Of a stretch of 64,000 bases of DNA, positions 26,378 to 36,620 are shown in pieces (within the stretch, counting starts at the first letter, position 1; every line of letters begins with the position of its first letter). Under the pieces are notes generated by a model. That model ran no database searches. It saw nothing but the letters and a program-made list of their open reading frames with translations, and was not told where the DNA came from. Both the position numbers and the translations under genes were made by a program. The stretch is from Myxococcus stipitatus. Its GTDB lineage: Bacteria > Myxococcota > Myxococcia > Myxococcales > Myxococcaceae. The stretch covers positions 3,782,001-3,846,000 of the forward strand of contig NZ_CP147913.1 in NCBI RefSeq assembly GCF_037414475.1. Direction: 5' to 3'.

Positions 26378-26785
26378 ATGCACTGCGAGCTCTGCCTCCT
26401 GGAACACGCCACGAACGCGCGATGCCCTCACCGGCCTCGCAAGCCGCGCCCCTCTTCCCACCATCACGGCACAGCCCAGCCCCACCCCTGCCCGGCCACC
26501 ATCCGCGTCCAGGGCCTCCAGGCCCAAGGTGTTGAAATCGACCGGGGCGGACTCTTCCTCAGCTGCGAGGAGCCCTTCCCGCCCCTCTTCACCCGCCTGG
26601 AGCTCACCCTCCGCCTGGCGGGCGAGGACTTCACCTGCACCGGCGAAGTCGTCCGCCACGTCGACGCCGCACACGCCCGCACCTGGGGCAGCTCCGCGGG
26701 CATCGGCGTCCAGCTCCTCCCCGCACCTCCCCGCCTCCGCGAGCTCCTCTCCCGAGCCCGCGCCTCCCACCTCACTTCACGGTGA
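26378..26785 (+). CDS. PilZ-like domain protein with Cys-rich N-terminus
   Basis: This 135-residue protein starts at ATG 26378 (GAGG at 5 bp). Residues 1-20 hold a Cys/His cluster ('CELCLLEHATNARCPH') that could bind zinc. From about 45 to 125 the sequence follows the PilZ/TIGR02266-like pattern common in myxobacteria: 'VEIDRGGLFLSCEEPFPPLF', 'LELTLRLAGEDFTCTGEVVR' and 'GIGVQLL'. The classic c-di-GMP-binding RxxxR is not clearly present before the domain, so nucleotide binding is doubtful. Its 3' end overlaps the convergent ceramidase gene by 14 bp. Confidence 0.6.
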   Translation: MHCELCLLEHATNARCPHRPRKPRPSSHHHGTAQPHPCPATIRVQGLQAQGVEIDRGGLFLSCEEPFPPLFTRLELTLRLAGEDFTCTGEVVRHVDAAHARTWGSSAGIGVQLLPAPPRLRELLSRARASHLTSR

Positions 26786-28811
26786 AGGCCCGCGACGCCC
26801 CGTAGTACGGGCGCACCCGCCCATCCCAACCGGACTTCCACTCCCCCTCATGCAGGATGCGATACGTCCCCGGCGCCGCATCCCGGGGGATGTCCCACTC
26901 CACCGTCACGTGTGAGCACCCCAACGTGGGCACACAGTTCTCCCGCTCCCACCGGTAGCGCGTCTCCCAATCACTGTCATCCGCCACGTCCACCCACGCC
27001 CCAATGGCTCCCTTGCGCTGGACCCGCAGATACGTCCCCTCCAACCGCAAGTCATTCTTCGGATGCGCCCCCCAGAACGTCACGCTCGCCGTGTCCCCGC
27101 GCCCATAGGACGCCTTCGCATCCGTGAGCACATCCCCGAACTCCACCCAGAGCAGCTTGTCGTCGAACACCACCCCCGGCTGAAGACTCGCCTGGATGTA
27201 GCGCAGGTCCGGCGGCGTGGGCCCCGGTGACACCGGCTTGCCCTCCCGCATTGACGCCGCCATCGAATCGAAGCCCTGCTGAATCGCCGCCAGCGTCCAC
27301 GGACCGAAGTGCGTCGAAGCCCCCTCGTAGTCCTGCCGCGCATACTCCTCGCGCGTCGCCACATATCCCGCGTAGTCGTTCGACAGGCCCGCGATGATGA
27401 CGTCCGTGATTCCCTTCGGCGCGAGCTGCTCCAGCACCGTCTGCCGCAAGCGGCGCCCCGACATCGTCGTCATCTCGAACGGCACCCCCACCAGCGCGAG
27501 CGGCCCCACCGTCACCAACTGGAACGGCAATACATTGGGCGTCCACGGGTGCGGCTTCATGCTGCCCATCTCCAACACAATCGGCTTCTCCCCCTGACAC
27601 GGCGTCGTGGTGAGCGAACACGTGAACTGGCCCCACAGGTCATGCACCGCCGAGCACGACGCCCCCTCCACCCCATACCCCGGGCCATCCTCCGCGCCCG
27701 CAATCATCGACAGGCCGATGGCCGCCGGGCACGTGCGGTGCTGCTGCCCATCCGTGAACGCGGGCGCCACGTCCACCGCGTCCATCTTCACGAACGTGTG
27801 CCGGTAGTCCACGCCCCCCGTGAGCGGCGCCCCCGTCTGTCCCCACAACTGCGTGGCGAAGTCGAACTGGCGCCGGGCCGAGATCTCCGTGTCCTCGAAG
27901 TCGTCCGCCCCACCGCCGTTCGTCCCGCCCAGCACGTTGGGCGTCACATCCCCCTCGTTGGACTGGGCAAAGGCAGCCACGAACGTATCCCCCGCGTCGT
28001 GGGCCTTCTCGAACAGGGACGAAGCCAATCCCTTGTTGTCACCGCTGATGTAGTGATTGGTGTTGCCCATGGACGTGGCGTGGACCGCGAACCAGTTGAT
28101 GAGCCCCACGTCTCGCCCGTCCGTCCCCGTCATGCGCAGGAGCGTCATCCGGGTATCCACGTCCTGCGCATACCGCGCCCGCTCCGCCGCGGGGTTGAGA
28201 CGGTACGCCTCCGGTGAGCGATTCCGGCTGGCCCCGAGCAGCTCGCCCGACGCCATGCGCAGCGTCCCCTCCCCCAGCCGCGAGTGCGCCCGAGAGATGG
28301 ACGTGACGATGCCCGAGACAATCGCGTCGAAGTTCTGCGGCACGAAACCAAACGTGCTCAGGTTGTAGAACGTGTGATGTGAATAGCCCCCCGGCCCCGA
28401 ATGCGTGTGCGTGGCGCTGATGAGCACGTTCTCATCGCTGTAGACATCCCCGAAGCGCGCGCGCAGCTTCTCCACCACCTGCGTCTTCACGCCCTGGAAG
28501 ATCATCCCCAGGTCCGCGCTCACGAACGCCACGCGGCGGCCGTTGCACGGGGACGCGATGACGAAGGCGCGCGAGCGCAGCCGCTGGTGGATGCCATCCG
28601 TCTGCTGGGAGAGCTGGCCGTAGCCCATCATCCCCACCTCCGCCGCGGGCCCGGTGATGTCCCCCATTCCCGCTCCCACCAGGAAGCGCGGGTTGCCCGC
28701 ACAGCTGTCCTGCGGGCCAGCGCTCACCGGCGCGGCCGCACTCGCCCTCGGGGCGACCACCCCCACGACGAGCCCCAGCACCAGGGCGAACCGGACGAGC
28801 TGTGCACACAT
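26772..28811 (-). CDS. Neutral/alkaline ceramidase, secreted
   Basis: This 679-residue protein is read from ATG 28811 (GGAGGAAGC upstream). A signal peptide covers about residues 1-27. The protein matches the neutral ceramidase family, which cleaves the N-acyl bond of ceramide: 'GAGMGDITGPAAEVGMMGY' at the N-terminus, 'ATHTHSGPGGYSHH' (zinc His135/137) and 'INWFAVHATSMG' (His244). The nucleophile loop reads 'SNEGDVTPN', so the family's catalytic Ser in 'GDVSPN' is Thr290 here. The C-terminal beta domain ends in 'YYGASRAFTVK'. Myxobacteria contain sphingolipids and prey on other cells, so lipid turnover or predation are plausible roles. The gene is divergent from the Hint protein at 29193. Confidence 0.85.
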   Translation of the reverse strand: MCAQLVRFALVLGLVVGVVAPRASAAAPVSAGPQDSCAGNPRFLVGAGMGDITGPAAEVGMMGYGQLSQQTDGIHQRLRSRAFVIASPCNGRRVAFVSADLGMIFQGVKTQVVEKLRARFGDVYSDENVLISATHTHSGPGGYSHHTFYNLSTFGFVPQNFDAIVSGIVTSISRAHSRLGEGTLRMASGELLGASRNRSPEAYRLNPAAERARYAQDVDTRMTLLRMTGTDGRDVGLINWFAVHATSMGNTNHYISGDNKGLASSLFEKAHDAGDTFVAAFAQSNEGDVTPNVLGGTNGGGADDFEDTEISARRQFDFATQLWGQTGAPLTGGVDYRHTFVKMDAVDVAPAFTDGQQHRTCPAAIGLSMIAGAEDGPGYGVEGASCSAVHDLWGQFTCSLTTTPCQGEKPIVLEMGSMKPHPWTPNVLPFQLVTVGPLALVGVPFEMTTMSGRRLRQTVLEQLAPKGITDVIIAGLSNDYAGYVATREEYARQDYEGASTHFGPWTLAAIQQGFDSMAASMREGKPVSPGPTPPDLRYIQASLQPGVVFDDKLLWVEFGDVLTDAKASYGRGDTASVTFWGAHPKNDLRLEGTYLRVQRKGAIGAWVDVADDSDWETRYRWERENCVPTLGCSHVTVEWDIPRDAAPGTYRILHEGEWKSGWDGRVRPYYGASRAFTVK

Positions 28812-29192
28812 GCTTCCTCCACGGCGAGTCTGAGCGGCCTCTCCAACGAGCACGAGCCCCTCAATAAGGACTCTCCCGCCTCCCCGCACCCGTCCAGAGA
28901 CACCCCGTCCACCGTCCCACATTCCCCCCAGCCCCACCCTCCGCGAGGCAGCGGGAACCCACACCCGAAGTGCCTCCGGCCAGCCATCTGCCTGCCCGTC
29001 AGGGCCCCTGGCGGAAAGTCCACTTCAGCGCCACTTCTTCAGAATTGTTTTCACTCGCCGCAATTCAATGACACTCAACACTCATGGCGTGGTTTCCGAC
29101 AAAGGCCTGACTCCCTCTGTATCCTGGACGAAGGCAACCCACCCCCGCCATTCCAGACACAACACTCCGCCCCAAGTCTCGAGGAGCTGGCC
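28812..29192. other. Divergent intergenic region
   Basis: About 380 bp lie between the ceramidase and Hint-protein starts. A short A/T-rich patch (about 29038-29085) is the likeliest promoter area for the Hint gene. No gene or clear motif was found. Confidence 0.35.
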
Positions 29193-30029
29193 ATGAAGCG
29201 ACTGTCGGTTGTGCTTGTCCTTGCGTGCACGATGCTCTCCACGACGGCATCCGCTCAGCTCTCCACCCGGTGTTTCACGGACGACCAACTCACCACGCCG
29301 GTGCTGGCCCAGGGCCGCAACAACTGGGCCCACAAGTGCGGTTACATCAACCAGGCCAAGCGGGACTTCCTCAACAGCGAGGGTGAGTACCAGGTGTTCT
29401 CCGGCGGCTGCTTCTCCTTCGCCTCCACCGGCCCCACGCCGACCTGCTCCTTCTTCATCCCCGCCGACGCCAACGCGCCGTGCCTCGCGGACCTGGTGAA
29501 GCTGGGGACGTGCGTGACGGGGTGCTACACCGCGCGGGAGAAGGTGGCCTTCCAGAGCGGGTACTGGCCCATCGAGGACGCATACCTCGCCGGGGTCCGC
29601 ACCGTGACGGCGCTCGACAAGGACGCGACGCTCGTCTCCCCCTCCACGGGTGAGCAGCCCATCCGCGCCTTCGTCGCCGGCGACACGCGTGAGGATGTGT
29701 TCGCGCTGGAGACCACGGATGGCCGCCGCGTCGAGGTGACCGCCGAGCACCCCATGGTCACCGCCTCGGGAGAGATGGTGAAGGCCAAGACGCTCCAGAA
29801 GGGAGACCTGCTGCTCGGCGTCCGCGGCGAGAAGGTGGAGCTGCGAGACATCTCCGTGTTCCGCTACGAGGGGAAGACCTGGAACGTGCAGCCCACCAGC
29901 CACGAGAAGATCGAGAACGTGCTGGATGTGGAGGGGCTCCTGACGGGCTCGGTGCGCTTCCAGAACGAGTGGGCGGAGGACCACTACCGCCTGTCGCTGC
30001 GGGACGAGGCGCGCGTCGACGACCTCTGA
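29193..30029 (+). CDS. Exported protein: conserved N-domain plus Hint (hedgehog/intein) domain, paralogue 1
   Basis: This 278-residue protein starts at ATG 29193 (GAGGAG upstream) with signal peptide 'LVLACTMLSTTASA'. Residues 23-110 form a domain with six conserved Cys ('LSTRCFTDDQLTT', 'GRNNWAHKCGYI', 'EYQVFSGGCFSF', 'CSFFIP', 'APC', 'LGTC'). At 'GCYTAREKVAFQSGYWPIED' a Hint domain begins: catalytic Cys, then 'GDTREDVFALETTDGRRVEV', the block-B 'TAEHP' (T-x-x-H), 'AKTLQKGDLLLG' and a C-terminal strand region. There is no C-terminal His-Asn and no C-extein, so hedgehog-like self-cleavage rather than splicing is expected. Paralogues are at 34437 and 38889. Function unknown. Confidence 0.75.
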   Translation: MKRLSVVLVLACTMLSTTASAQLSTRCFTDDQLTTPVLAQGRNNWAHKCGYINQAKRDFLNSEGEYQVFSGGCFSFASTGPTPTCSFFIPADANAPCLADLVKLGTCVTGCYTAREKVAFQSGYWPIEDAYLAGVRTVTALDKDATLVSPSTGEQPIRAFVAGDTREDVFALETTDGRRVEVTAEHPMVTASGEMVKAKTLQKGDLLLGVRGEKVELRDISVFRYEGKTWNVQPTSHEKIENVLDVEGLLTGSVRFQNEWAEDHYRLSLRDEARVDDL

Positions 30030-30057
30030 GTGAGCCGTCTCCCGGAGCCTCCCCGCC

Positions 30058-31794
30058 ATGCGAAGCCTCCCACGTGGGTCCACGACAGCGGTGACACAGG
30101 GGCTCGCGCTGGCGTGGAGCGCCCTGACGCTCGCGATGGGGGCGTGTGGCCCGATGGAGGCGCCGCTCCTGGACGAGGACGAGGAGGGCACCCTCTCCCA
30201 CCGCTACGGGCCGCTGATGCCACAAGGTGACTTCGCGGCCACCGTGACGCGCTACGAATACGAGTTCGCGACACAGACGGGCGCGGCGCGCTCCGTGTTG
30301 ATGCTGGATGTCGCCCCCCCCGGAGGCGACTGCTTCGTGGTGAACGCCCCCGAGGGGCTCACCGACTTGCGCTGGAATGGCGCGCTGCCCGTGCGCGCGG
30401 AGTCGACGCCCGACGGCATCCGCGTCTGCGGTCCGGGCCTCTTCGCGGGACAGGTGAAGCTGGAGGCCCGGTTCATCGTGCCCCTCCAGACGTATGACTT
30501 CACCCAGGTGGGCTTCTCCCGCCGCTTCGACCGGGTGGGCAGCACCTTCAGCTATCTTTTGAGCTGGATTGGCGCCTGCGACCTGCTGGGCCCCTGCGAC
30601 GACCGGACAGACCAGCTCACGCAGTATGTCTTCACGGTCAAACACGCCTCCAACGAGCGGGTGTTATGCCCGGGCAAGAGGACCCGCCCCAATTCGACCA
30701 CCACCCGGTGTGAGCTGACGGGGCTCACCAAGGCGCCCACGTATTCGTCCTTCGCGGTGGCCTCCAATCCCGCGTGGCGCTCCAGCACGTTCACGGAGGT
30801 GCCCGGCAAGTTCAAGCTGGAGCTCCACGAGGTGCCCGGCGGCAAGCTGGCCTCGGCGCTCGACGCGTCGGAGGTCCGCGAGTACCTGAGCTGGGTCATC
30901 GGTGAGCTGGGCCCCCTGCCCTACGGCACGGAGCTGCGCGTCGCGAGCGCGCCCACGGAGTGGCTGGGCGCGGAGCACCCCGCGAACCTCATCCTCCGCG
31001 AGGACCTGCCGGACCTACGGCGCGACTACGCGAACATGACGATGCACACGCTCATGCACGAGGTCGTGCATCAGTGGGCGGGCAATCGCACCACGCTGTC
31101 GAGGCCCCTCGACTTCGTGTGGAAGGAAGCCATCGCCGAGTACCTCACGTACCGCTACGAGCTGCTGGCGCGCCCTCCCGGCGAGGCCCAGCAGACGCGC
31201 GCGCACTGGGACCGGCTGGCGCGCACCGCCTCGTACTACCCGCAGCCGCAGGACGACCCGCAGCCGGTCTTCCTCTCGTACTCGGCGGATGTCTACGGCA
31301 CCGGGCCCATGATTCTCTTCCTCCAGTTGGAGCCGCTGCTCGGCGAGGACACCGTCCTCCAGGCCATCAAGGACTTCCTGCACCAGCCTGGCGACCGGAG
31401 CGTCGCGGACCTGCGCACCGCGCTGGAGCTCGCCTCGGGTAAGGACCTGGGCCCCTACTTCAATGCCTGGGTCCACGGCAGCGGAGACCCGGACTGGCCC
31501 TTCTTCGACGTGAGCACCGAATCACACGACGGCAAGGTCACCCTCACCGCCGTCCAACGCTCCCTCTCCGGCAAGTCGTACCCCGTCTCCGTGGACGTCC
31601 TCATCGAGGGCGCCACCCGTCAGCGTGTCGTCACGCTCGACTACGGACTGGCTCCCGAGTCGGACACCTTGCGCGTGACGGTGCCCTTCCCCGAGCCCGT
31701 GAAGCACGTGACGGTGGACCCGGAGAACCGGGTGGTCAATCGCAGGTTCCTCGGGCTCGACACAGAGCCGCCTCCCGAGCGGTGGCGGTTCTAG
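30058..31794 (+). CDS. M1-like gluzincin metallopeptidase, lipoprotein
   Basis: This 578-residue protein begins 28 bp after the Hint gene. The N-terminus ends in a lipobox ('LTLAMGAC'), which implies lipid anchoring. The catalytic domain has the zinc motif 'HEVVHQW' (334-338) followed 18 residues later by 'KEAIAEY', whose Glu is the third ligand. This is the M1 aminopeptidase arrangement. The usual GAMEN exopeptidase motif is not obvious, so substrate range may differ. The tail 'VEGATRQRVVTLDYG...' is a beta-sandwich. Residues 1-220 are beta-rich as in M1 N-domains. Probably a cell-surface peptidase. Co-transcription with the Hint protein is likely. Confidence 0.75.
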   Translation: MRSLPRGSTTAVTQGLALAWSALTLAMGACGPMEAPLLDEDEEGTLSHRYGPLMPQGDFAATVTRYEYEFATQTGAARSVLMLDVAPPGGDCFVVNAPEGLTDLRWNGALPVRAESTPDGIRVCGPGLFAGQVKLEARFIVPLQTYDFTQVGFSRRFDRVGSTFSYLLSWIGACDLLGPCDDRTDQLTQYVFTVKHASNERVLCPGKRTRPNSTTTRCELTGLTKAPTYSSFAVASNPAWRSSTFTEVPGKFKLELHEVPGGKLASALDASEVREYLSWVIGELGPLPYGTELRVASAPTEWLGAEHPANLILREDLPDLRRDYANMTMHTLMHEVVHQWAGNRTTLSRPLDFVWKEAIAEYLTYRYELLARPPGEAQQTRAHWDRLARTASYYPQPQDDPQPVFLSYSADVYGTGPMILFLQLEPLLGEDTVLQAIKDFLHQPGDRSVADLRTALELASGKDLGPYFNAWVHGSGDPDWPFFDVSTESHDGKVTLTAVQRSLSGKSYPVSVDVLIEGATRQRVVTLDYGLAPESDTLRVTVPFPEPVKHVTVDPENRVVNRRFLGLDTEPPPERWRF

Positions 31795-31866
31795 GTCCTC
31801 CTGGCTTCATCGCGCCGTCGTCATCCCTCATCCGCCATCCGCCATCCAAGCCAAGGAGTCGAGCCC

Positions 31867-32667
31867 ATGAACGGACCACCCTCCAAGACGCCACGGCACG
31901 GGCGCATGTTGGGGCCGGGACTCGCGATGCTCGCCCTCGGGGTCGCGGGGCTCGCGGTGTTCGCCACGCGGACATCTCCCGAAGCACCCGCGCCTTCCCA
32001 GCCGGCCGCGTCGCCGGAGACCACGGCCCGCGCGCCCGCGATGGCGGCCATCGTCCCCGCGCCTCATCCACGGCCGGCGCCCTCCGCGCCCGCGCCTTCC
32101 GAGCCAGCGGTCTCCGAGGACGATGAGGAGGACCCGGTGGTGATGGAGCGGCGCGAGGCCGCGCGGGAGTCCGCGCGCCAGTACCGGGCTGGACGCTTCA
32201 ATGCGTTCTTCCGCAAGGCGGCCTTCATCGAGGAGTTCACGCGGCAGGGGCTCGCGCGCATCCATGGCCTGAGGGACGAGCTCGCGGATGTCTCGGCCCT
32301 GCGGCAGTTGCCCGAGGATGCGCGGTTCCTGGAGGACAAGCCCGAGCCCGTGCTCGAGCGCATGGCGATGATTGACCTGCTCTTCGAGCTGGCGCCCTCG
32401 GAGCGCGCGGCTCGCGAGGCGATGACCTCGCTGGCGCTCTCGCCCATCGACAGTGGATTGCCGGACTCGGTGAAGAAGGGGTTGGTGGGAGAGAAATACG
32501 ACTTGTTGTTTCGCCTCGCGCAGGTGGACCGTCAGCTGGCGGTCGACACCTTCGCGAAGCTGGAGAATCCCAAGCTCAAGAACCTGCTGCGAGAGGCGCT
32601 CATCGCCGGCCTGGCGGAGTCGGGGGCCAGCCCCGATGAAGTCCAGCGGATGACCGCGCACCTGTAG
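31867..32667 (+). CDS. Membrane-anchored helical protein, unknown
   Basis: This 266-residue protein has a single N-terminal membrane segment ('GPGLAMLALGVAGLAVFA'), a Pro/Ala-rich linker to about residue 85 and a helical C-terminal domain ('ARQYRAGRFNAFFRKAAFIE', 'DLLFELAPSERAAREAM', 'NLLREALIAGLAESG'). No family is recognised. It lies between an M1-like and an M4 peptidase on the same strand, so it may help their maturation or surface display, but nothing in the sequence proves this. Confidence 0.55.
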   Translation: MNGPPSKTPRHGRMLGPGLAMLALGVAGLAVFATRTSPEAPAPSQPAASPETTARAPAMAAIVPAPHPRPAPSAPAPSEPAVSEDDEEDPVVMERREAARESARQYRAGRFNAFFRKAAFIEEFTRQGLARIHGLRDELADVSALRQLPEDARFLEDKPEPVLERMAMIDLLFELAPSERAAREAMTSLALSPIDSGLPDSVKKGLVGEKYDLLFRLAQVDRQLAVDTFAKLENPKLKNLLREALIAGLAESGASPDEVQRMTAHL

Positions 32668-32864
32668 TCGCAGCCGTCATGACCCAGGAGGACCGTGTCT
32701 GCCCGAGGCGGACAGGGCCTCGTGTGTCCCGCAGTACCAGCCCAGCCGGTGTCCGACGACGACCCGACCGACTCACCGCTGTCCCCCACCCGTCGGCAAC
32801 ACAAGGCCACCCCACCTGCGCTGGAGCCATGAAGCAACACCCACCTGTAGACAAGGAGCGCGTC

Positions 32865-34391
32865 GTGACTCGGACTTGGAACAAGGGATGGATGGGAGCG
32901 TGCGTGGCCCTGTTGGGCGCCGCCTGTGGCGACGCTCCCATGGCCTCGGACAGCACGGCGCAAGCGCTGTCCTCCCCAGGAGACATCGAGGTCGTCAACA
33001 CAGACAAGGATGGCACCCCCACCTTCATCCGGGGACGGTTGGGACAGCTCACCCCGCACCTCGCCGCGCGAGGGACCCCGGACGCGCTGCGCACCGTGGC
33101 CTCCGTGTTCGGCCTGAGCGCGGAGGAGCTGACGGTTCGCTCCAGCCGCGCGGATGACCAGGGCGCGACACACGTGCGCTATGACCAGACACACCACGGC
33201 GTCCGCGTCATCGGCGGGGAGCTGGTGGTTCATGTCGACAGCACGGGTCAGGTGTACGCGGCCAACGGCTCGGCGCGAGGTGCGCGTGAGCCCTCCACCC
33301 TGATGCGCCTTCCGCTGTCCGCCGTGAAGCACGCGGCGTTGGAGGGGATGGAGCAGCTCGTGGTCCGCGGCGAGCCACGCTTCGTCTACTTCCTCGAAGC
33401 GGGGGGCACGCTGGCCTCCGCCTACGAAGTCACGCGTGTGGGCGTGCGCGACGGGGACCCCGCCCGGGACCTGGTCTACGTGGACGCGGCGTCCGGCCGG
33501 GTGCTCGACGTGCGGCCTCAAATCCACGCGGGGATGAACCGCCGGGTCCACTCTGCCAACGGGAGCTGGATGACGCCGGGCACCTTGCGGCGCACCGAGG
33601 GCGCGGGCCCCACGTGGGACGGGCACATCGACCAGAACTACGACCACATCGGCACGACCTATCAGTGCTTCGAGACCGTCTTCGGCCGCGACTCGTTCGA
33701 CGACCGGGGCGCCGCCATCACCAGCACCGTCCACTACGGCGACGGCTACGTGAACGCATACTGGGACGGGACTCAAATCGTCTTCGGGGATGGCGACGGG
33801 TTCAGCTCGGGGGAGCTCGGGTTGGATTTGGACGTGGTGTCGCACGAAATCGCCCATGCCGTGACGCAGTACGAGTCGGGGCTCGTGTATCGCAGCGAGT
33901 CGGGCGCGCTGAACGAGAGCCTGTCGGACATGGTCGCCGCCATCTGCGAGAGCTGGTCTCGCGGCGGGGCGCTGGACGCGGATGTCTGGAAGATTGGCGA
34001 GGACATCTGGACGCCTCACGTGAATGGGGACGCGCTGCGCTACATGGACAGCCCCACGCGGGATGGTTCGTCGCGGGACTACTACCCGGAGCGGTACACG
34101 GGCTCGTCCGACAACGGTGGCGTGCACTGGAACTCGGGCATCCCGAACCTGGTCTTCAAGCTGCTCGTGACGGGCGGCCCGCATCCGCGCGGCAAGACGG
34201 CCACGTGGGTGAATGGCATTGGCATGAACCGCGCGGCGCAGACCTTCTACTTCGCCGCGACGAACTACTTCACCGCGACGACCACCATGTCCCAAGCCAA
34301 GGCCTACACCATCCAGGCCGCGCAGGACCGGTACGACGCCTCGGTCGTGAGCGCGGTGCGCGACGCCTGGAACGCCGCGGGTGTGCCGTAG
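32865..34391 (+). CDS. M4 (thermolysin-like) metallopeptidase, lipoprotein precursor
   Basis: This 508-residue protein is read from GTG 32865, which has AAGGAG at good distance. Upstream ATG codons at 32679 and 32829 lack such a site. The leader ends in 'LLGAAC', a lipobox. The propeptide (FTP plus PepSY-like) covers about 45-200. The mature M4 domain holds 'VVSHEIAHAVTQYESG' (HExxH at 327-331), 'GALNESLSDM' (third zinc ligand Glu) and 'NGGVHWNSGIPN' (catalytic His). It ends 'VRDAWNAAGVP' as is usual for the family. It is expected to be an exported broad-specificity protease, fitting a predatory lifestyle. A Hint-domain protein follows 45 bp downstream. Confidence 0.88.
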   Translation: MTRTWNKGWMGACVALLGAACGDAPMASDSTAQALSSPGDIEVVNTDKDGTPTFIRGRLGQLTPHLAARGTPDALRTVASVFGLSAEELTVRSSRADDQGATHVRYDQTHHGVRVIGGELVVHVDSTGQVYAANGSARGAREPSTLMRLPLSAVKHAALEGMEQLVVRGEPRFVYFLEAGGTLASAYEVTRVGVRDGDPARDLVYVDAASGRVLDVRPQIHAGMNRRVHSANGSWMTPGTLRRTEGAGPTWDGHIDQNYDHIGTTYQCFETVFGRDSFDDRGAAITSTVHYGDGYVNAYWDGTQIVFGDGDGFSSGELGLDLDVVSHEIAHAVTQYESGLVYRSESGALNESLSDMVAAICESWSRGGALDADVWKIGEDIWTPHVNGDALRYMDSPTRDGSSRDYYPERYTGSSDNGGVHWNSGIPNLVFKLLVTGGPHPRGKTATWVNGIGMNRAAQTFYFAATNYFTATTTMSQAKAYTIQAAQDRYDASVVSAVRDAWNAAGVP

Positions 34392-34436
34392 GCGGAAAGC
34401 CATCCCTGAGTCATCCCCATACCCCAAGGAGCCATC

Positions 34437-35267
34437 ATGAAACCTGTCGTCCTCACTGTCTTCCTCTTCTGTCTTTCGAGCACCGCGCACGCGCAGCTCT
34501 CCACCCGCTGTTTCCAGGATGACCAGCTCACCACGGTGGAGCTGGCCCGGGGCCGCAACGCGTGGGCGCGCAAGTGTGGCCTCATCACCGTCGCGCGCGA
34601 GGCCTACCTGAACTCGGAGAACGAGTATCAGGTGTTCACCAATGGCTGTCATTCGTACCCGGCCGTACCCGAGGGCTCCACCTGCACCTTCTTCGTCCCC
34701 TCCGTCGAGTCGGCCCCCTGTGTGGGCAACTTGAACAAGCTGGGCACCTGCGTCGCGGGCTGCGTGACTCCGACACAGAAGGTCGCCTTCGGCGGCAGGA
34801 TGGTGCCGGTGCCGGAGGCGTATACGTCCGGGCTCACCACGGTGTCGGCGTTGAGCGCGGACTCGGAGGCGGGGCTGCTGCGCTTTGGCGAGCAGAGCAT
34901 CCGCAGCTTCGTCGTGGGTGACACGCAGGAGGACATCTTCACGTTGGAGACCCAGGAGGGCCGCCGCCTGGAGGTGACGGCGGAGCACCCCATGGTCCTC
35001 GGTGATGGGACGATGGTGAAGGCGCGCACGCTGAAGGTGGGCGACACGCTGCTGGGCGCCGACGGCGTGAAGCTGCACCTCAACCGCGTCACGGTCTTCC
35101 GCTTCAAGGGTCAGGTCTGGAACGTCCGGCCGGAGAGCCACGTGAAGCTCGAGAACGTGATGAACGCGGAGGGTTTCCTCACCGGCTCCGTGCGCTTCCA
35201 GAACGAGTGGGCCCAGGACGACTACCGCCTGTCCTTGCGCGACGACGTGGACGTGGGCGGGCTCTAG
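34437..35267 (+). CDS. Exported protein: conserved N-domain plus Hint domain, paralogue 2
   Basis: This 276-residue paralogue of the 29193 protein has ATG 34437 with AAGGAG upstream and a signal peptide ending 'STAHA'. The N-domain repeats the same Cys framework ('LSTRCFQDDQLTT', 'GRNAWARKCGLI', 'NEYQVFTNGCHSY', 'CTFFVP', 'APC', 'LGTC'). The Hint domain starts at 'GCVTPTQKVAFGG' and has 'TAEHPMVLGDGTMVKARTL', 'VGDTLLGADGVK' and the same 'RFQNEWAxDxYRLSLRD' tail as paralogue 1. Catalytic Cys and the T-x-x-H of block B are kept. A strong hairpin terminator follows. The two Hint proteins flank the M1 and M4 peptidases, so duplication of a unit is possible. Confidence 0.75.
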   Translation: MKPVVLTVFLFCLSSTAHAQLSTRCFQDDQLTTVELARGRNAWARKCGLITVAREAYLNSENEYQVFTNGCHSYPAVPEGSTCTFFVPSVESAPCVGNLNKLGTCVAGCVTPTQKVAFGGRMVPVPEAYTSGLTTVSALSADSEAGLLRFGEQSIRSFVVGDTQEDIFTLETQEGRRLEVTAEHPMVLGDGTMVKARTLKVGDTLLGADGVKLHLNRVTVFRFKGQVWNVRPESHVKLENVMNAEGFLTGSVRFQNEWAQDDYRLSLRDDVDVGGL

Positions 35268-35279
35268 GAGGCTGTTGAA

Positions 35280-35312
35280 GAGGCCCGGTTGGATGGCATG
35301 AGGCCGGGCCTC
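35280..35312 (+). terminator. Hairpin terminator after Hint paralogue 2
   Basis: A perfect 9-bp stem (GAGGCCCGG / CCGGGCCTC) with a 15-base loop lies 13 bp after the stop codon. There is no T-run longer than two. Confidence 0.55.
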
Positions 35313-35372
35313 TCGTGGACTCCAGGGGGGCTTCCCGACAGCCTGCTAGACTGCCTCCGTCCTGGAGGCTGC

Positions 35373-36503
<1,131 letters not shown>

Positions 36504-36620
36504 CGCCCTCCGTCCTCGGTCCAGCCGGCGCAGCGCCTGCCTGCCTCCATTTCGCCAGGGGTTCGTTCCAGGAACCGGCCATGCCGTGTTACTGGGACTG
36601 CCATCGAGGGGAGAGTCGCG

